DNA from: Streptomyces sp. ISL-36
GTDB lineage: Bacteria; Actinomycetota; Actinomycetes; Streptomycetales; Streptomycetaceae
Assembly (NCBI RefSeq): GCF_018614205.1
Contig: NZ_JAGGOS010000019.1
Coordinates: 119,584-183,583 of the forward strand
Reading direction: 5' to 3'
DNA length: 64,000 bases
Below the pieces are notes generated by a model. The model did no database searches, was not told the DNA's origin, and saw only the letters and a list, made by a program, of their open reading frames with translations. This document shows, piece by piece, positions 8,058 through 16,445 of this stretch; positions within the stretch are counted from its first letter, which is position 1, and each line of letters opens with the position of its first letter. The position numbers were made by a program, and so were the translations under genes.

Positions 8058-8678
8058 ATGGCGAAGTACTTCGACGTGCACCCCGAGAATCCTCAGCGGC
8101 GCACCATCAGCAGCGTGGCCGACAGCATCAGGTCCGGCGAGCTCGTCGCGTATCCGACGGATTCCTGTTACGCCCTGGGATGCCGACTGGGCAGCCGTGA
8201 CGGCATCGGCCGTATCCGGTCCATCCGGAACCTCGACGACCGTCACCATTTCACCCTGGTGTGCCAGAACTTCGCGCAGCTCGGGCAGTTCGTGCACGTC
8301 GACAACGACGTGTTCCGCGCGATCAAGGCGGCGACGCCCGGCAGGTACACCTTCATCCTGCCCGCGACGAAGGAGGTGCCGCGCCAGTTGCTGCACCCGA
8401 AGAAGAAGACGGTCGGAGTCCGCATCCCCGACCACGCCGTCGCGCAGGCCCTGCTCGCCGAACTCGGCGAACCGCTGCTCTCCAGCACCCTGCTCCTGCC
8501 CGACGAGGAGGAGCCGATGACCCAGGGCTGGGAGATCAAGGAACGGCTCGACCACGTGGTCGACATCGTGGTGGACTCCGGCGACTGCGGCACGGAGCCG
8601 ACGACGGTCATCGACTTCTCGGGCGGCGAACTCGACATCGTCCGCCGGGGAGCGGGCGACACCACGCGGTTCGAGTGA
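8058..8678 (+). CDS. L-threonylcarbamoyladenylate synthase family protein (YciO/Sua5 type)
   Basis: A 206-residue YrdC-fold protein. The family makes threonylcarbamoyl-AMP from threonine, bicarbonate and ATP for the t6A37 tRNA modification; YciO-type paralogues may have a narrower or different role. Seen here: 'LVAYPTDSCYALGCRLG' for the substrate pocket, 'KKKTVGVRIPDH' and 'EPLLSSTLLL' for nucleotide contacts, 'TTVIDFSGGE' at the C-terminus. The length is that of YciO rather than of the longer Sua5 with its extra domain. It is probably a second copy beside a housekeeping TsaC elsewhere. It is monocistronic, with a leaderless-type promoter. Confidence 0.88.
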   Translation: MAKYFDVHPENPQRRTISSVADSIRSGELVAYPTDSCYALGCRLGSRDGIGRIRSIRNLDDRHHFTLVCQNFAQLGQFVHVDNDVFRAIKAATPGRYTFILPATKEVPRQLLHPKKKTVGVRIPDHAVAQALLAELGEPLLSSTLLLPDEEEPMTQGWEIKERLDHVVDIVVDSGDCGTEPTTVIDFSGGELDIVRRGAGDTTRFE

Positions 8679-8739
8679 CCCGTGGTCCCCGCCGGGCGCC
8701 CCAAGACGGACCTGCCCGCCCGCGTGTGATGATCGGCGC

Positions 8740-9384
8740 ATGACCGTTCTTCCCGTGCGGCACGCCCTCGTCGTGGCGGTGGTGGCCGTCCTCACCGCCG
8801 GATGCGGCCTCGCGGCCGAACTCGACCGTGAGGTCGATCCCGAGCGCACCGGAGCGGCCGCCACTCCGAATCCGCCGCGCACCGGTGCGCCGGCCGAGGC
8901 GAGGACCCCTCGGCCGGGAGAGGACGGACCGACCCCCTCCGTGGCGGCGACGGGCTGCCCGGCCACCGGGGTGAAGGTGTCGACGGGCGCGGTGAACGCC
9001 GCCATGGGGCTGCGGGCCATGCCCGTGACGCTCACCAACTGCACTGACATCACCCGGCAGTTGAACGGCTATCCGGATGTGCGGGTACGGGACGCGCGGC
9101 ACGAACCCATGGACGTCACCGTACTCAGAGGACCGGAACCGATCACCCGGCTCGACGACCCCGGACCGCACCCGGTGACACTCCGGCCCGGAGAGTCGGC
9201 GCGCAGCGTCTTCGTCTGGCGCTACTCGACCGTCGACCCGGCGACCGGGCGGGGGAGCGGCGTCTACGTGGAGATCGCTCCGGCCGCCGGGACGGAGCGG
9301 CAGACCGTCGTGCCGGAGGGCGGCCTGGACGTCGGGGAGACCGGGCTGCTCGGCACGACGGCGTGGCAGAAGGTCGTCGACTGA
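8740..9384 (+). CDS. secreted lipoprotein, DUF4232-like
   Basis: A 214-residue exported lipoprotein: positively charged start, hydrophobic stretch 'ALVVAVVAVLTAGC' with the lipobox cysteine at about residue 22, then a Thr/Pro/Gly-rich linker to about residue 70. The rest resembles the beta-rich DUF4232 domain found on many actinobacterial lipoproteins ('MPVTLTNCTD', 'LRPGESARSVFVWR'). It would be anchored on the outer face of the membrane. GATGAT ends six bases before the ATG, suggesting a leaderless transcript. Function unknown. Confidence 0.85.
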   Translation: MTVLPVRHALVVAVVAVLTAGCGLAAELDREVDPERTGAAATPNPPRTGAPAEARTPRPGEDGPTPSVAATGCPATGVKVSTGAVNAAMGLRAMPVTLTNCTDITRQLNGYPDVRVRDARHEPMDVTVLRGPEPITRLDDPGPHPVTLRPGESARSVFVWRYSTVDPATGRGSGVYVEIAPAAGTERQTVVPEGGLDVGETGLLGTTAWQKVVD

Positions 9385-9390
9385 GCCGTC

Positions 9391-9462
9391 CGGCCCGGTC
9401 CTGCGCCCGCGCGAGGTGGCGGACCGGCCCGGCCGCCCGCGCGAGGTGGCGGCCCGGTCCTG
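9391..9462. repeat. short direct repeats in a convergent intergenic gap
   Basis: An 18-bp unit GCCCGCGCGAGGTGGCGG occurs at 9405-9422 and 9435-9452 (period 30), and CGGCCCGGTCCTG occurs at 9391-9403 and 9450-9462. They lie between the 3' ends of the lipoprotein and the ferredoxin reductase genes. It looks like a local duplication with no coding role. Confidence 0.6.
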
Positions 9463-9497
9463 CAGCGTGCCGGAAGCCGCGCCGCCGCCCGCCGCGC

Positions 9498-11021
9498 TCA
9501 GCCCCTCCCGGGTCGGCGTGCGCGACGCCGGGCCAGGCGGTGGAACGCCCTCGGTGTGCGCGACGGTGCGGGCAGGGCGCCGGCGACGGCGTCGGCCAGG
9601 AGGGTGCCGACGGTTTCGGCGGCGCAGGTGCGGTTGGCCCCGATACCGCCCGAGGGGCCCCGCTTGATCCAGCCGACGACGTACGTCCCCGGCATCCCCG
9701 ACACCCGACCGCCGGCGTGCGGCACGGTGCCGGTCGCCTCGTCGAAGGGCAGCCCCGCCACGGGCATGCCGCGGTAACCGACGGCCCGCAGCAGCATGCC
9801 CGCCGGTATCGTCCGCTCTCCCGCCCCCTCCGTGACCCGCGCGCCCATGACGGTGTCCTCGCCGAGCACCGCCACCGGCGCCGAGTGGAAGCGCAGGACG
9901 ATGCGGCGGCGGTCCGAGGCCGGTGTCGCCGACCAGTCCGCCGCCTCGCGCGGCACGCCCCGCAGCAGCGCGGCCTTCTCGTTCGCCTCAGCGCCGTCGA
10001 TCGTCGCGCCGGTCCGCGGATCGTGGTCGTCGACGACGAGGTCCACTCCGGGCAGGTGCTTGAGGGCGAGCAGTTCGGAGGCGGTGTACGCGGCGTACTC
10101 GGGGCCACGGCGTCCGAGCAGGACCACCTCGCGCACCGAGGCGTCCCGCAGGGCGGCGAGCGCGTGATCGGCGATGTCGGTGCCGGCCAGGGCCGCCGGG
10201 TCCGTGACGAGGATGCGGGCGACGTCGAGGGCGACGTTGCCGTTGCCGACGACCACGACCCGCTCGGCGGTCAGGGCGACCGCCTCCGGGGCGACCTCGG
10301 GATGGGCGTTGTACCAGGACACGAACGTGGTCGCCGAGATGCTGCCCGGCAGGTCCTCGCCCGGGATGCCGAGCCGGCGGTCGGCCGACGCGCCCACGGC
10401 GTACACCACCGCGTCGTGGTGCGCGGCGAGCTCCTCGGCGGTGATGTCCTTGCCGATCTCGACGCCCAGGTGCATCCGTACCCGGGGATGGCTGTGGAAC
10501 CGGGCGAAGGTGTCGCCCACCTTCTTGGTGGCGGGATGGTCCGGGGCCACGCCGTACCGGATCAGGCCGCCCGCCAGGGGCAGCCGGTCGACCAGTGTCA
10601 CCTCGGCGTTGGTGTGCAGCAGCAGGTCCTCGGCGGCGTACATCCCGGCCGGTCCGGTGCCGACGACCGCGACCCGGATCGGCGTGAAGTCGGACGGCAG
10701 CCCGCGTTCGAAGACGGGCTCGCCCCAGGCGTGGAAGTTCGGCCCGGCGCCGACCGGTTCGGGTTCCTTGCCGGCGAAGTAGGCCGCGTTGATCGCGGCG
10801 TACTGCTGCTGCGGTGCGGAGAGGCTGTCCACCGGGAAGATCGCGTCGACGGGGCAGGCGTCCGCGCAGGCCCCGCAGTCGATGCACGTCTCCGGGTCGA
10901 TGTGGAGCATCTCCGTGCTGCCGAACGCCCGCTCCTGCGGGGTCGGGTGGATGCAGTTGACGGGGCACACGGCGACGCACGTGGCGTCGCTGCAGCACGT
11001 CTGGGTGATGGCGTAGGTCAT
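9498..11021 (-). CDS. ferredoxin / ferredoxin-NADP reductase fusion (FprB-like)
   Basis: A 507-residue electron-transfer enzyme. Residues 1-75 form a bacterial 7Fe/8Fe-type ferredoxin with two cysteine clusters ('CCSDATCVAVCPVNC' and 'CIDCGACADACPVDA'); the rest is an adrenodoxin-reductase-type flavoprotein (VAVVGTGPAGMYAAE at about residue 115, VVVVGNGNVALDVARI at about 250, 'GTYVVGWIKRGPSGGIG' near the end). This is the architecture of mycobacterial FprB. It is 75 bp downstream of the diiron oxygenase on the same strand and is its probable electron donor. The C-terminal 25 residues are a basic Arg-rich tail. Confidence 0.92.
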   Translation of the reverse strand: MTYAITQTCCSDATCVAVCPVNCIHPTPQERAFGSTEMLHIDPETCIDCGACADACPVDAIFPVDSLSAPQQQYAAINAAYFAGKEPEPVGAGPNFHAWGEPVFERGLPSDFTPIRVAVVGTGPAGMYAAEDLLLHTNAEVTLVDRLPLAGGLIRYGVAPDHPATKKVGDTFARFHSHPRVRMHLGVEIGKDITAEELAAHHDAVVYAVGASADRRLGIPGEDLPGSISATTFVSWYNAHPEVAPEAVALTAERVVVVGNGNVALDVARILVTDPAALAGTDIADHALAALRDASVREVVLLGRRGPEYAAYTASELLALKHLPGVDLVVDDHDPRTGATIDGAEANEKAALLRGVPREAADWSATPASDRRRIVLRFHSAPVAVLGEDTVMGARVTEGAGERTIPAGMLLRAVGYRGMPVAGLPFDEATGTVPHAGGRVSGMPGTYVVGWIKRGPSGGIGANRTCAAETVGTLLADAVAGALPAPSRTPRAFHRLARRRARRPGRG

Positions 11022-11096
11022 GTCGTCAGCCCGGCTCGGTCGGTGGGTCGGAATCCGGTGGGTCGCTCGACGGGTGGACCGTCGTCGCGGCCCGGG

Positions 11097-12011
11097 TCAG
11101 ATCAGGTGCGCGCGCTTGTAGAAGAACAGCGCCGGCTTGGTGAGCAAGCGGGCCGAGGCGAGGAAGTCCATGAGGCCCGAGCAGCTGGAACGCATCAGGG
11201 CCTTGTGGTGCTCGTTCGACCGCGCCTCCGTGAGGGCGCGCTCGGTGTCGAGCCCGGCGTTCGCGTAGACCTTGCGGTTCACCATGCTGGTGACGATGTA
11301 GTAGGAGGCGATCGCGATCACGAACGCGTTGAGCTGCCGGCGCAGCGGGCCCGCGTGACGGAGCCGCTTGCGCGTCTCGTCGCGCGCGAACTTCATGTGC
11401 CGTGATTCCTCGACGACATGGATGTTGTTGATGGTGCGGACGAAGGGGGCGACCCGCTCGTCGCGCATCCAGTCGCGCTGCATGACGTCGAGGACCTCCT
11501 CGGCGACCAGGATCGCGGCGTAGGCGGCCTCGCCGAAGGCGAGCGTCTTGAAGGCACGGCCGAGTTCGACCACCATCCGCTGCGGCCGGTAGGCCGGAGC
11601 GCCGAGCTTCGCGGCGCCGCGCGCGAACATGATGGAGTGCCGGCACTCGTCGGCGATCTCCGTCAGCGCCCACTGGAACTGCGGGGAGGTCGGGTCCTTG
11701 GCGTACATGTCGCGCAGCACCATCTGCTGCAGGATCATCTCGAACCAGATGCCGGTACTGGCCACCGAGGCGGCCTCCTGCCGGGTCAGCTCCTTGCGCT
11801 GCGCCTCGCTCAACTCGGCCCAGTACGCGGTGCCGTAGAGGGTGCTCCACTCCGGGCTCGCGCCGTGGAACTCCTTGTCCAGCGGGGTGTCCCAGTCCAC
11901 CTCGGTGGCCGGGTCGTACGACAGCTTCGCGGCCGAGTCGAGCAGCCGCCGGGCGACGTCCTGCTCTGCGCGCCGGTCCTGGGTCTCCGGGCGAACGGTG
12001 CTGCTTGCCAT
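11097..12011 (-). CDS. AurF-type diiron oxygenase
   Basis: A 304-residue ferritin-like diiron protein of the PF11583 family, which includes the p-aminobenzoate N-oxygenase AurF. The iron ligands can be placed: Glu in 'IWFEMILQQ', E and H in 'ADECRH', Glu in 'AEEVLD', and the H-x3-E-x2-H set in 'HVVEESRH'. Members oxidise amines, alkanes or acyl chains with electrons from a reductase. Here the reductase gene follows in the same operon. Two tandem palindromes lie about 100 bp upstream and should control the operon. The substrate is unknown; a lipid or xenobiotic is as likely as an aryl amine. Confidence 0.88.
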   Translation of the reverse strand: MASSTVRPETQDRRAEQDVARRLLDSAAKLSYDPATEVDWDTPLDKEFHGASPEWSTLYGTAYWAELSEAQRKELTRQEAASVASTGIWFEMILQQMVLRDMYAKDPTSPQFQWALTEIADECRHSIMFARGAAKLGAPAYRPQRMVVELGRAFKTLAFGEAAYAAILVAEEVLDVMQRDWMRDERVAPFVRTINNIHVVEESRHMKFARDETRKRLRHAGPLRRQLNAFVIAIASYYIVTSMVNRKVYANAGLDTERALTEARSNEHHKALMRSSCSGLMDFLASARLLTKPALFFYKRAHLI

Positions 12012-12109
12012 GCTGCGGCTCCTTGAATCGAGTGACCGACCCGACGCCGGCCGCCCGCCGCCTCATCCCGTGCCCGCGCGATGAGGTGGGCCGCCGCACG
12101 CCACCCTCG

Positions 12110-12158
12110 CTTGTTAGACACGACGTCTAGCAAGCTGTTAGACGGAACGTATAACAAG
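12110..12158. promoter_or_regulatory. two tandem TetR-type operators
   Basis: Two 25-bp palindromes share one base. The first has arms CTTGTTAGAC and GTCTAGCAAG around a 5-bp spacer (12110-12134, 9 of 10 paired); the second has GCTGTTAGAC and GTATAACAAG with the same spacer (12134-12158, 7 of 10). The consensus TGTTAGAC-N5-GTCTAACA is typical of TetR-family sites. They are the strongest signal in the 414-bp gap between the diiron oxygenase and the secreted hydrolase. No TetR gene is adjacent; the only one in the window starts at 53859. Confidence 0.65.
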
Positions 12159-12425
12159 GGTGGGGCGCGGGCCTACCCCCGTGACGGAAATCGTCGTCGC
12201 GATGGACGGCCCTCCGTGACCATTTCGCAGGGTTTGCCCCTGATCGGGACCGCCCAACTCGCCACCGGCGCCCTTCGCTTGCACCGCGTCGACCTCACCA
12301 GGCAACCCACGGCCAGCCGTTGCCGTCCTCCGGAGGCGAGAGAGGCACCACGGAATCCGGCAGCACGGGACCCCCGCACCACGGAACCCGGGCAGCACGG
12401 CATCCGGAGGAGCCGACCAGATTCG

Positions 12426-15260
12426 ATGGTGAGGAAGACCGCTTTGATACGTGTCACACGCGCGGTGACCGCGGCCGTGGCGTTACTCGCGCTGGCCGCG
12501 GCGGCGCCGGGAGCGGCGCACGCGCAGCCGTCCCCGGGACCCCTGTCGCAAGCGCCCCGGGGAAGGGAGGACGGAAACCTCCCCGAAGGCTGGCAGTTCA
12601 CCGGCACGGGCGCCGGAAGGGAACTGATCTGGACCTCGCCCGACCTCGTGCCCATGGGCAACGCCCGAGTCGAGTTCTACGCCGGAAAGACCCTGCTCGG
12701 CCGGCCCGAAGCGGCGCGCGACGGGCACGCGTTCCGGCTCAGGACCGACGGCACGCGCATCGGTTCCGGGACGGAGCTGCGGGTCATGGCGGGCGGCCGG
12801 CGCCTCGACGCGGGCGCGGGCTCGGACGCCCGCGACGACGCCGGGCGCCTCTCCCCGTCGGCGCCCCGCGAGACGCCCCCTCCAGGGACTCCCGGACACA
12901 CGGAAGCCCCCCTTCCGGCGAACCCGGTCGATCCCGGCGTACGCGGCGGCCACCGCACCGTCACCGGCGAATACACCCTGCCCCCGGTGCGTCTGCCCCA
13001 CTTCCCCGCCCCCGTGGAGATGCGCGCCACCGTCGTCGGACCGATCGGCGCTCCCGGCAAGCGGCCCCTGGCACTCTTCCTGCACGGACGCCACGCCACG
13101 TGCTTCAACACCGCAGGCGAGGTCACCGGCGAGTGGCCCTGCACGGACGGCACGAAGCCGATCCCCAGCCACCAGGGCTATCTGCAGGCCCAGAAACTCC
13201 TGGCCTCCCAGGGGTACGTCACCGTCTCCATCGCCGCCAACGGCATAAACGGGCAGGACTTCCAGGCGGAGGACGGCGGCGCCCAGGCCCGCTCGTCCCT
13301 CGTACGCCGGCACCTCGCCCACTGGGCGGAGTGGGCCGCGAAACCGGCCGGGGCACCGGCCGCCGTCCGCGCCACCGCGCCCGCCGACCTGTCCCGCGTC
13401 CTGCTCGTCGGCCACTCCCGAGGCGGCGAGGGCGTCAACCGGGCCGCGCTGGACAGCCTCTCCCGGCCGCCCGCCGACCAGGACGGCTACCGGGGTCCGG
13501 TGCGCTGGACCATCCGCGGCAACGTCCTGATCGGTCCCACCGTCTTCGGGCAGAACCCCGTCCCCGACGTGCCCTCCGCGACCCTCCTGCCGGGCTGCGA
13601 CGGCGACGTGTCCGACCTTCAGGGCCAGATCTACGTCGACGGCACCCGCGGTGTCAGCCGCGGCGCCGCCCTGCACAGCGCGGTGTACATGGTCGGCGCC
13701 AACCACAACTTCTTCAACAGCGAATGGACCCCGGGTCAGGCGAAGGCGCCGGCCGACGACGACTTCTGGTCCGACGACACGCCGGACCCGGTGTGCACGC
13801 CGGGGACGAAGACCCGCCTGACCGCCACGCAGCAGCAGACCGCCGGCGCCACCTACATCGCCGCGGCGGCGCGGCTGTTCCTCGCGGGTGACGACCGTGT
13901 CCGTCCGCTCCTCGACGGCACCGGCCGGCGCGCGCCCTCGGCGGACCCCGCCCGGGTGCTCACCCACGCCGTCGGCGCGCACCGCACGCCGGCCTTCCTC
14001 GCGGATCCGTCGGTCGCCGTGACCGGTGGCAGGGTGTGCGCCCAGGTCGATCCCGACGCGGCCCGTGCCTGCCTGCCGCCCGACGGGGGCGGTCAGTCGC
14101 CGCACTTCGCCTCCTGGGAGACGGCGCCGGAGCCGGGCCGCGACGCGATCGCCCTCAACTGGTCGAAGGCGGGCGCGGCGGTCACGGTACGCCCCGCACG
14201 TCCGGTCTCCCTCGCGGGCAGCGAGGCCCTGGCCCTCCGGGTGATCGTCCCGCCCAACACCAGCGGCACCCAGCTGGACGTCACCCTCGTCGACGCCTCG
14301 GGCCGGCGCGCGAACCTGGGCCGGGCACGGCTCGACGGGCTCCCCGGCACCGAGCGGACCGCCTCCTACTGGGCGCGCGAGCTCCGCCTCCCCCTGTCCG
14401 CCGCCGCCCGCGCGGGCCTCGACCTGAAGCGGGTGAAGACCCTCGAACTGACCCCGCGCACCGGCTCGGGCAAGGCATGGCTGATGGACGCCTGGGGCTG
14501 GCGCCCCGGCACGCCCGTCGTGCGCCCGGCTCCGCTGCCGCGCGTCGACATCGGCCGGCTCACGGTGGCGGAGGGCGACTCGGGGGTCCGTACCCACCGC
14601 GTCCCCGTACGCGTCTCCGGGCAGGGCAGCGGCCAGGTCCGCGTGTTCGTCGCCGACCCCGCCACGGGCGAGGTCACCCACCGGACGGTGACGGTACGGC
14701 CCGGCAAGAACGCCGTCGACGTGTCGCTGACGGTGCGCGGCAACACGCGGTTCGGCAACGACCTCTCGCAGGAGGTCTTCGTGAAGGCGGTCCGCGGCGC
14801 GGTCGTCGGCTCCCATCACGGCGGCGTGACCGCCCGGAACGACGACCCCATGCCCACGCTCACGGTGACACCGGTCGCGGCCGACGTCACCGAGGGCAAG
14901 CCCCTGACCTGGCGGCTGACGCTGTCGGAGGCCGCCGACGCCGAGATCTCGGCAGGGCTCGAACTCCTGCCCGTCGTCGGCGGCGCGGAGCTGTCCACCG
15001 CGGACGTCGACCGCCGGTGGCTGGAGGAGTACGTCGGCGAGGTGCCGGAACAGGCCGTGCCGCTGTCTCAGCTGCCGCGGGCCTATTTGACGGTGTACAT
15101 ACCCGCCGGCGAGACGGCCTTCGACGTGTCGGTCCCCACCGTCGCCGACGAGCTGCGCGAGCCGCAGGAGTCCCTGCGGGCCCGTCTGATCACCTACGAC
15201 GAGGAGTGGGAGCCGCGGCCCGGACCGGAGCTCATCGGCACGGTGCGCGACGCCGCGTAG
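12426..15260 (+). CDS. secreted multidomain alpha/beta hydrolase
   Basis: A 944-residue exported protein. A signal peptide (about residues 1-36, ending 'GAAHA') is followed by a Pro-rich region, then an alpha/beta-hydrolase domain of about residues 190-490 with the nucleophile elbow 'GHSRGG' and oxyanion segment 'LALFLHGRH'. The rest is beta-rich: a jelly-roll-like segment and C-terminal Calx-beta-like repeats ('VTEGKPLTWRLTLSEAADAE'). It probably acts outside the cell on an ester or a large insoluble substrate; the beta domains may mediate binding. ATG at 12426 was chosen to begin the signal peptide; GTG at 12429 is an alternative. Confidence 0.82.
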   Translation: MVRKTALIRVTRAVTAAVALLALAAAAPGAAHAQPSPGPLSQAPRGREDGNLPEGWQFTGTGAGRELIWTSPDLVPMGNARVEFYAGKTLLGRPEAARDGHAFRLRTDGTRIGSGTELRVMAGGRRLDAGAGSDARDDAGRLSPSAPRETPPPGTPGHTEAPLPANPVDPGVRGGHRTVTGEYTLPPVRLPHFPAPVEMRATVVGPIGAPGKRPLALFLHGRHATCFNTAGEVTGEWPCTDGTKPIPSHQGYLQAQKLLASQGYVTVSIAANGINGQDFQAEDGGAQARSSLVRRHLAHWAEWAAKPAGAPAAVRATAPADLSRVLLVGHSRGGEGVNRAALDSLSRPPADQDGYRGPVRWTIRGNVLIGPTVFGQNPVPDVPSATLLPGCDGDVSDLQGQIYVDGTRGVSRGAALHSAVYMVGANHNFFNSEWTPGQAKAPADDDFWSDDTPDPVCTPGTKTRLTATQQQTAGATYIAAAARLFLAGDDRVRPLLDGTGRRAPSADPARVLTHAVGAHRTPAFLADPSVAVTGGRVCAQVDPDAARACLPPDGGGQSPHFASWETAPEPGRDAIALNWSKAGAAVTVRPARPVSLAGSEALALRVIVPPNTSGTQLDVTLVDASGRRANLGRARLDGLPGTERTASYWARELRLPLSAAARAGLDLKRVKTLELTPRTGSGKAWLMDAWGWRPGTPVVRPAPLPRVDIGRLTVAEGDSGVRTHRVPVRVSGQGSGQVRVFVADPATGEVTHRTVTVRPGKNAVDVSLTVRGNTRFGNDLSQEVFVKAVRGAVVGSHHGGVTARNDDPMPTLTVTPVAADVTEGKPLTWRLTLSEAADAEISAGLELLPVVGGAELSTADVDRRWLEEYVGEVPEQAVPLSQLPRAYLTVYIPAGETAFDVSVPTVADELREPQESLRARLITYDEEWEPRPGPELIGTVRDAA

Positions 15261-15277
15261 CGTCACCGACGACCTGA

Positions 15278-15312
15278 CACCGGCCCGCGCCCACCAGGGG
15301 TGCGGGCCGGTG
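15278..15312. terminator. hairpin terminator after the secreted hydrolase
   Basis: CACCGGCCCGC (15278-15288) pairs perfectly with GCGGGCCGGTG (15302-15312) over a 13-base loop, 18 bp past the stop. There is no U-tract, as is usual in Streptomyces. Confidence 0.75.
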
Positions 15313-15464
15313 CCACGTACGCGCCCCCCACCGGCACCGGCGCCGGAGCCGGCGCCGGAGCGCGGACACGTCGGGCGGACACGTCGGGCGGATGTGTGGC
15401 GCGGATCCGGGTAGGCGCCGCCGCAGGGAACGACGAACGACGTGCCTGGGAGGAGGCTCGGACG

Positions 15465-16445
15465 ATGACCGGAAAGCGGACGGTGACCGTGTTCGGTGCG
15501 ACCGGACGCCAGGGCGGCGGTCTGGCGCGGGCGATCCTGGCGGACCGGGACGGCGACTTCGCGGTGCGGGCCGTCACCCGCAGGCCGGACTCGGACGCGG
15601 CCAAGGAGCTCGAGCGGCTCGGGGCCGAGGTGGTCCGGGCCGACATGGACGAAGAGGACAGCCTGGGCCCGGCCTTCGAGGGGGCGTACGCGGCGTTCCT
15701 GGTGACCAACTTCTGGGAGCACACCTCCGCCGAACGGGAGAAGGCCCAGGCCGCGGCCCTCGCCCGGGCGGCCGGACACGCCGGGGTGCAGCACGCCATC
15801 TGGTCCACCTTGGACGACACGCGCGAGTGCATCCCCTTGGACGACGACCGCATGCCCACGCTGCAGGGCTCCTACAAGGTGCCGCACTTCGACGCGAAGG
15901 CGGAGGCCGACCGGTACTTCGAGGACGACGGCGTACCGACGACGTACCTGCGGGCGACGTTCTTCTGGGAGAACCTGCTCACCTTGTGCCCGCCGCAACG
16001 CGCTGACGACGGCGTTCTCGTCATCAACCTGCCGATGGGCGACCGCCGGCTCTCCGGCATCGCCGTCGACGACGTCGGCAGGACGGCGCTGGGCGTCCTG
16101 AAACGGGGCACCGACCTCCTCGGCGCCACGGTCAGCATCGCCGGCGAGCACCTGAAGGTCGCGGACATGGCCGCCACCCTGACGGAGGTCCTCGGCCAAC
16201 CGGTCGAGTACCGGCCCCTGGCCCCGGACGCCTACCGGGCGCTCGACATGCCGGGGGCGCAGGAGTCGGGCAACATGTTCCAGTTCTACGCGGACTGCGA
16301 GCACCGGTTCACCGCCGCCCGCGACCTCGCCGCCGTACGCGCGCTCAATCCCGCGCTCCAGAACTTCCGCACCTGGCTGCTGGCCCACCGCGCGGAGTTC
16401 GCCCCCGAGAAGCGGACCGAGCGGGAGGCGGGCGGCGGTGAGTGA
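15465..16445 (+). CDS. NmrA-family NAD(P)-binding protein
   Basis: A 326-residue Rossmann-fold protein of the NmrA/HSCARG type, which senses or uses NAD(P) without the classic SDR Tyr-Lys catalytic pair. Seen: the dinucleotide motif 'VFGATGRQGGGLARAI' at residues 9-24, 'RADMDEEDSL', 'AAFLVTNFW', and a long C-terminal domain. AGGAGG precedes the ATG at 15465. Its end overlaps the GTG of the M20 peptidase by eight bases, so the two are co-translated; what links them is not evident. Confidence 0.88.
   Translation: MTGKRTVTVFGATGRQGGGLARAILADRDGDFAVRAVTRRPDSDAAKELERLGAEVVRADMDEEDSLGPAFEGAYAAFLVTNFWEHTSAEREKAQAAALARAAGHAGVQHAIWSTLDDTRECIPLDDDRMPTLQGSYKVPHFDAKAEADRYFEDDGVPTTYLRATFFWENLLTLCPPQRADDGVLVINLPMGDRRLSGIAVDDVGRTALGVLKRGTDLLGATVSIAGEHLKVADMAATLTEVLGQPVEYRPLAPDAYRALDMPGAQESGNMFQFYADCEHRFTAARDLAAVRALNPALQNFRTWLLAHRAEFAPEKRTEREAGGGE

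Noticed and set aside
9363..11405. 680-codon plus-strand frame
   Set aside because: Antisense to the FprB-type reductase, whose cysteine clusters and FAD/NAD motifs are unmistakable.
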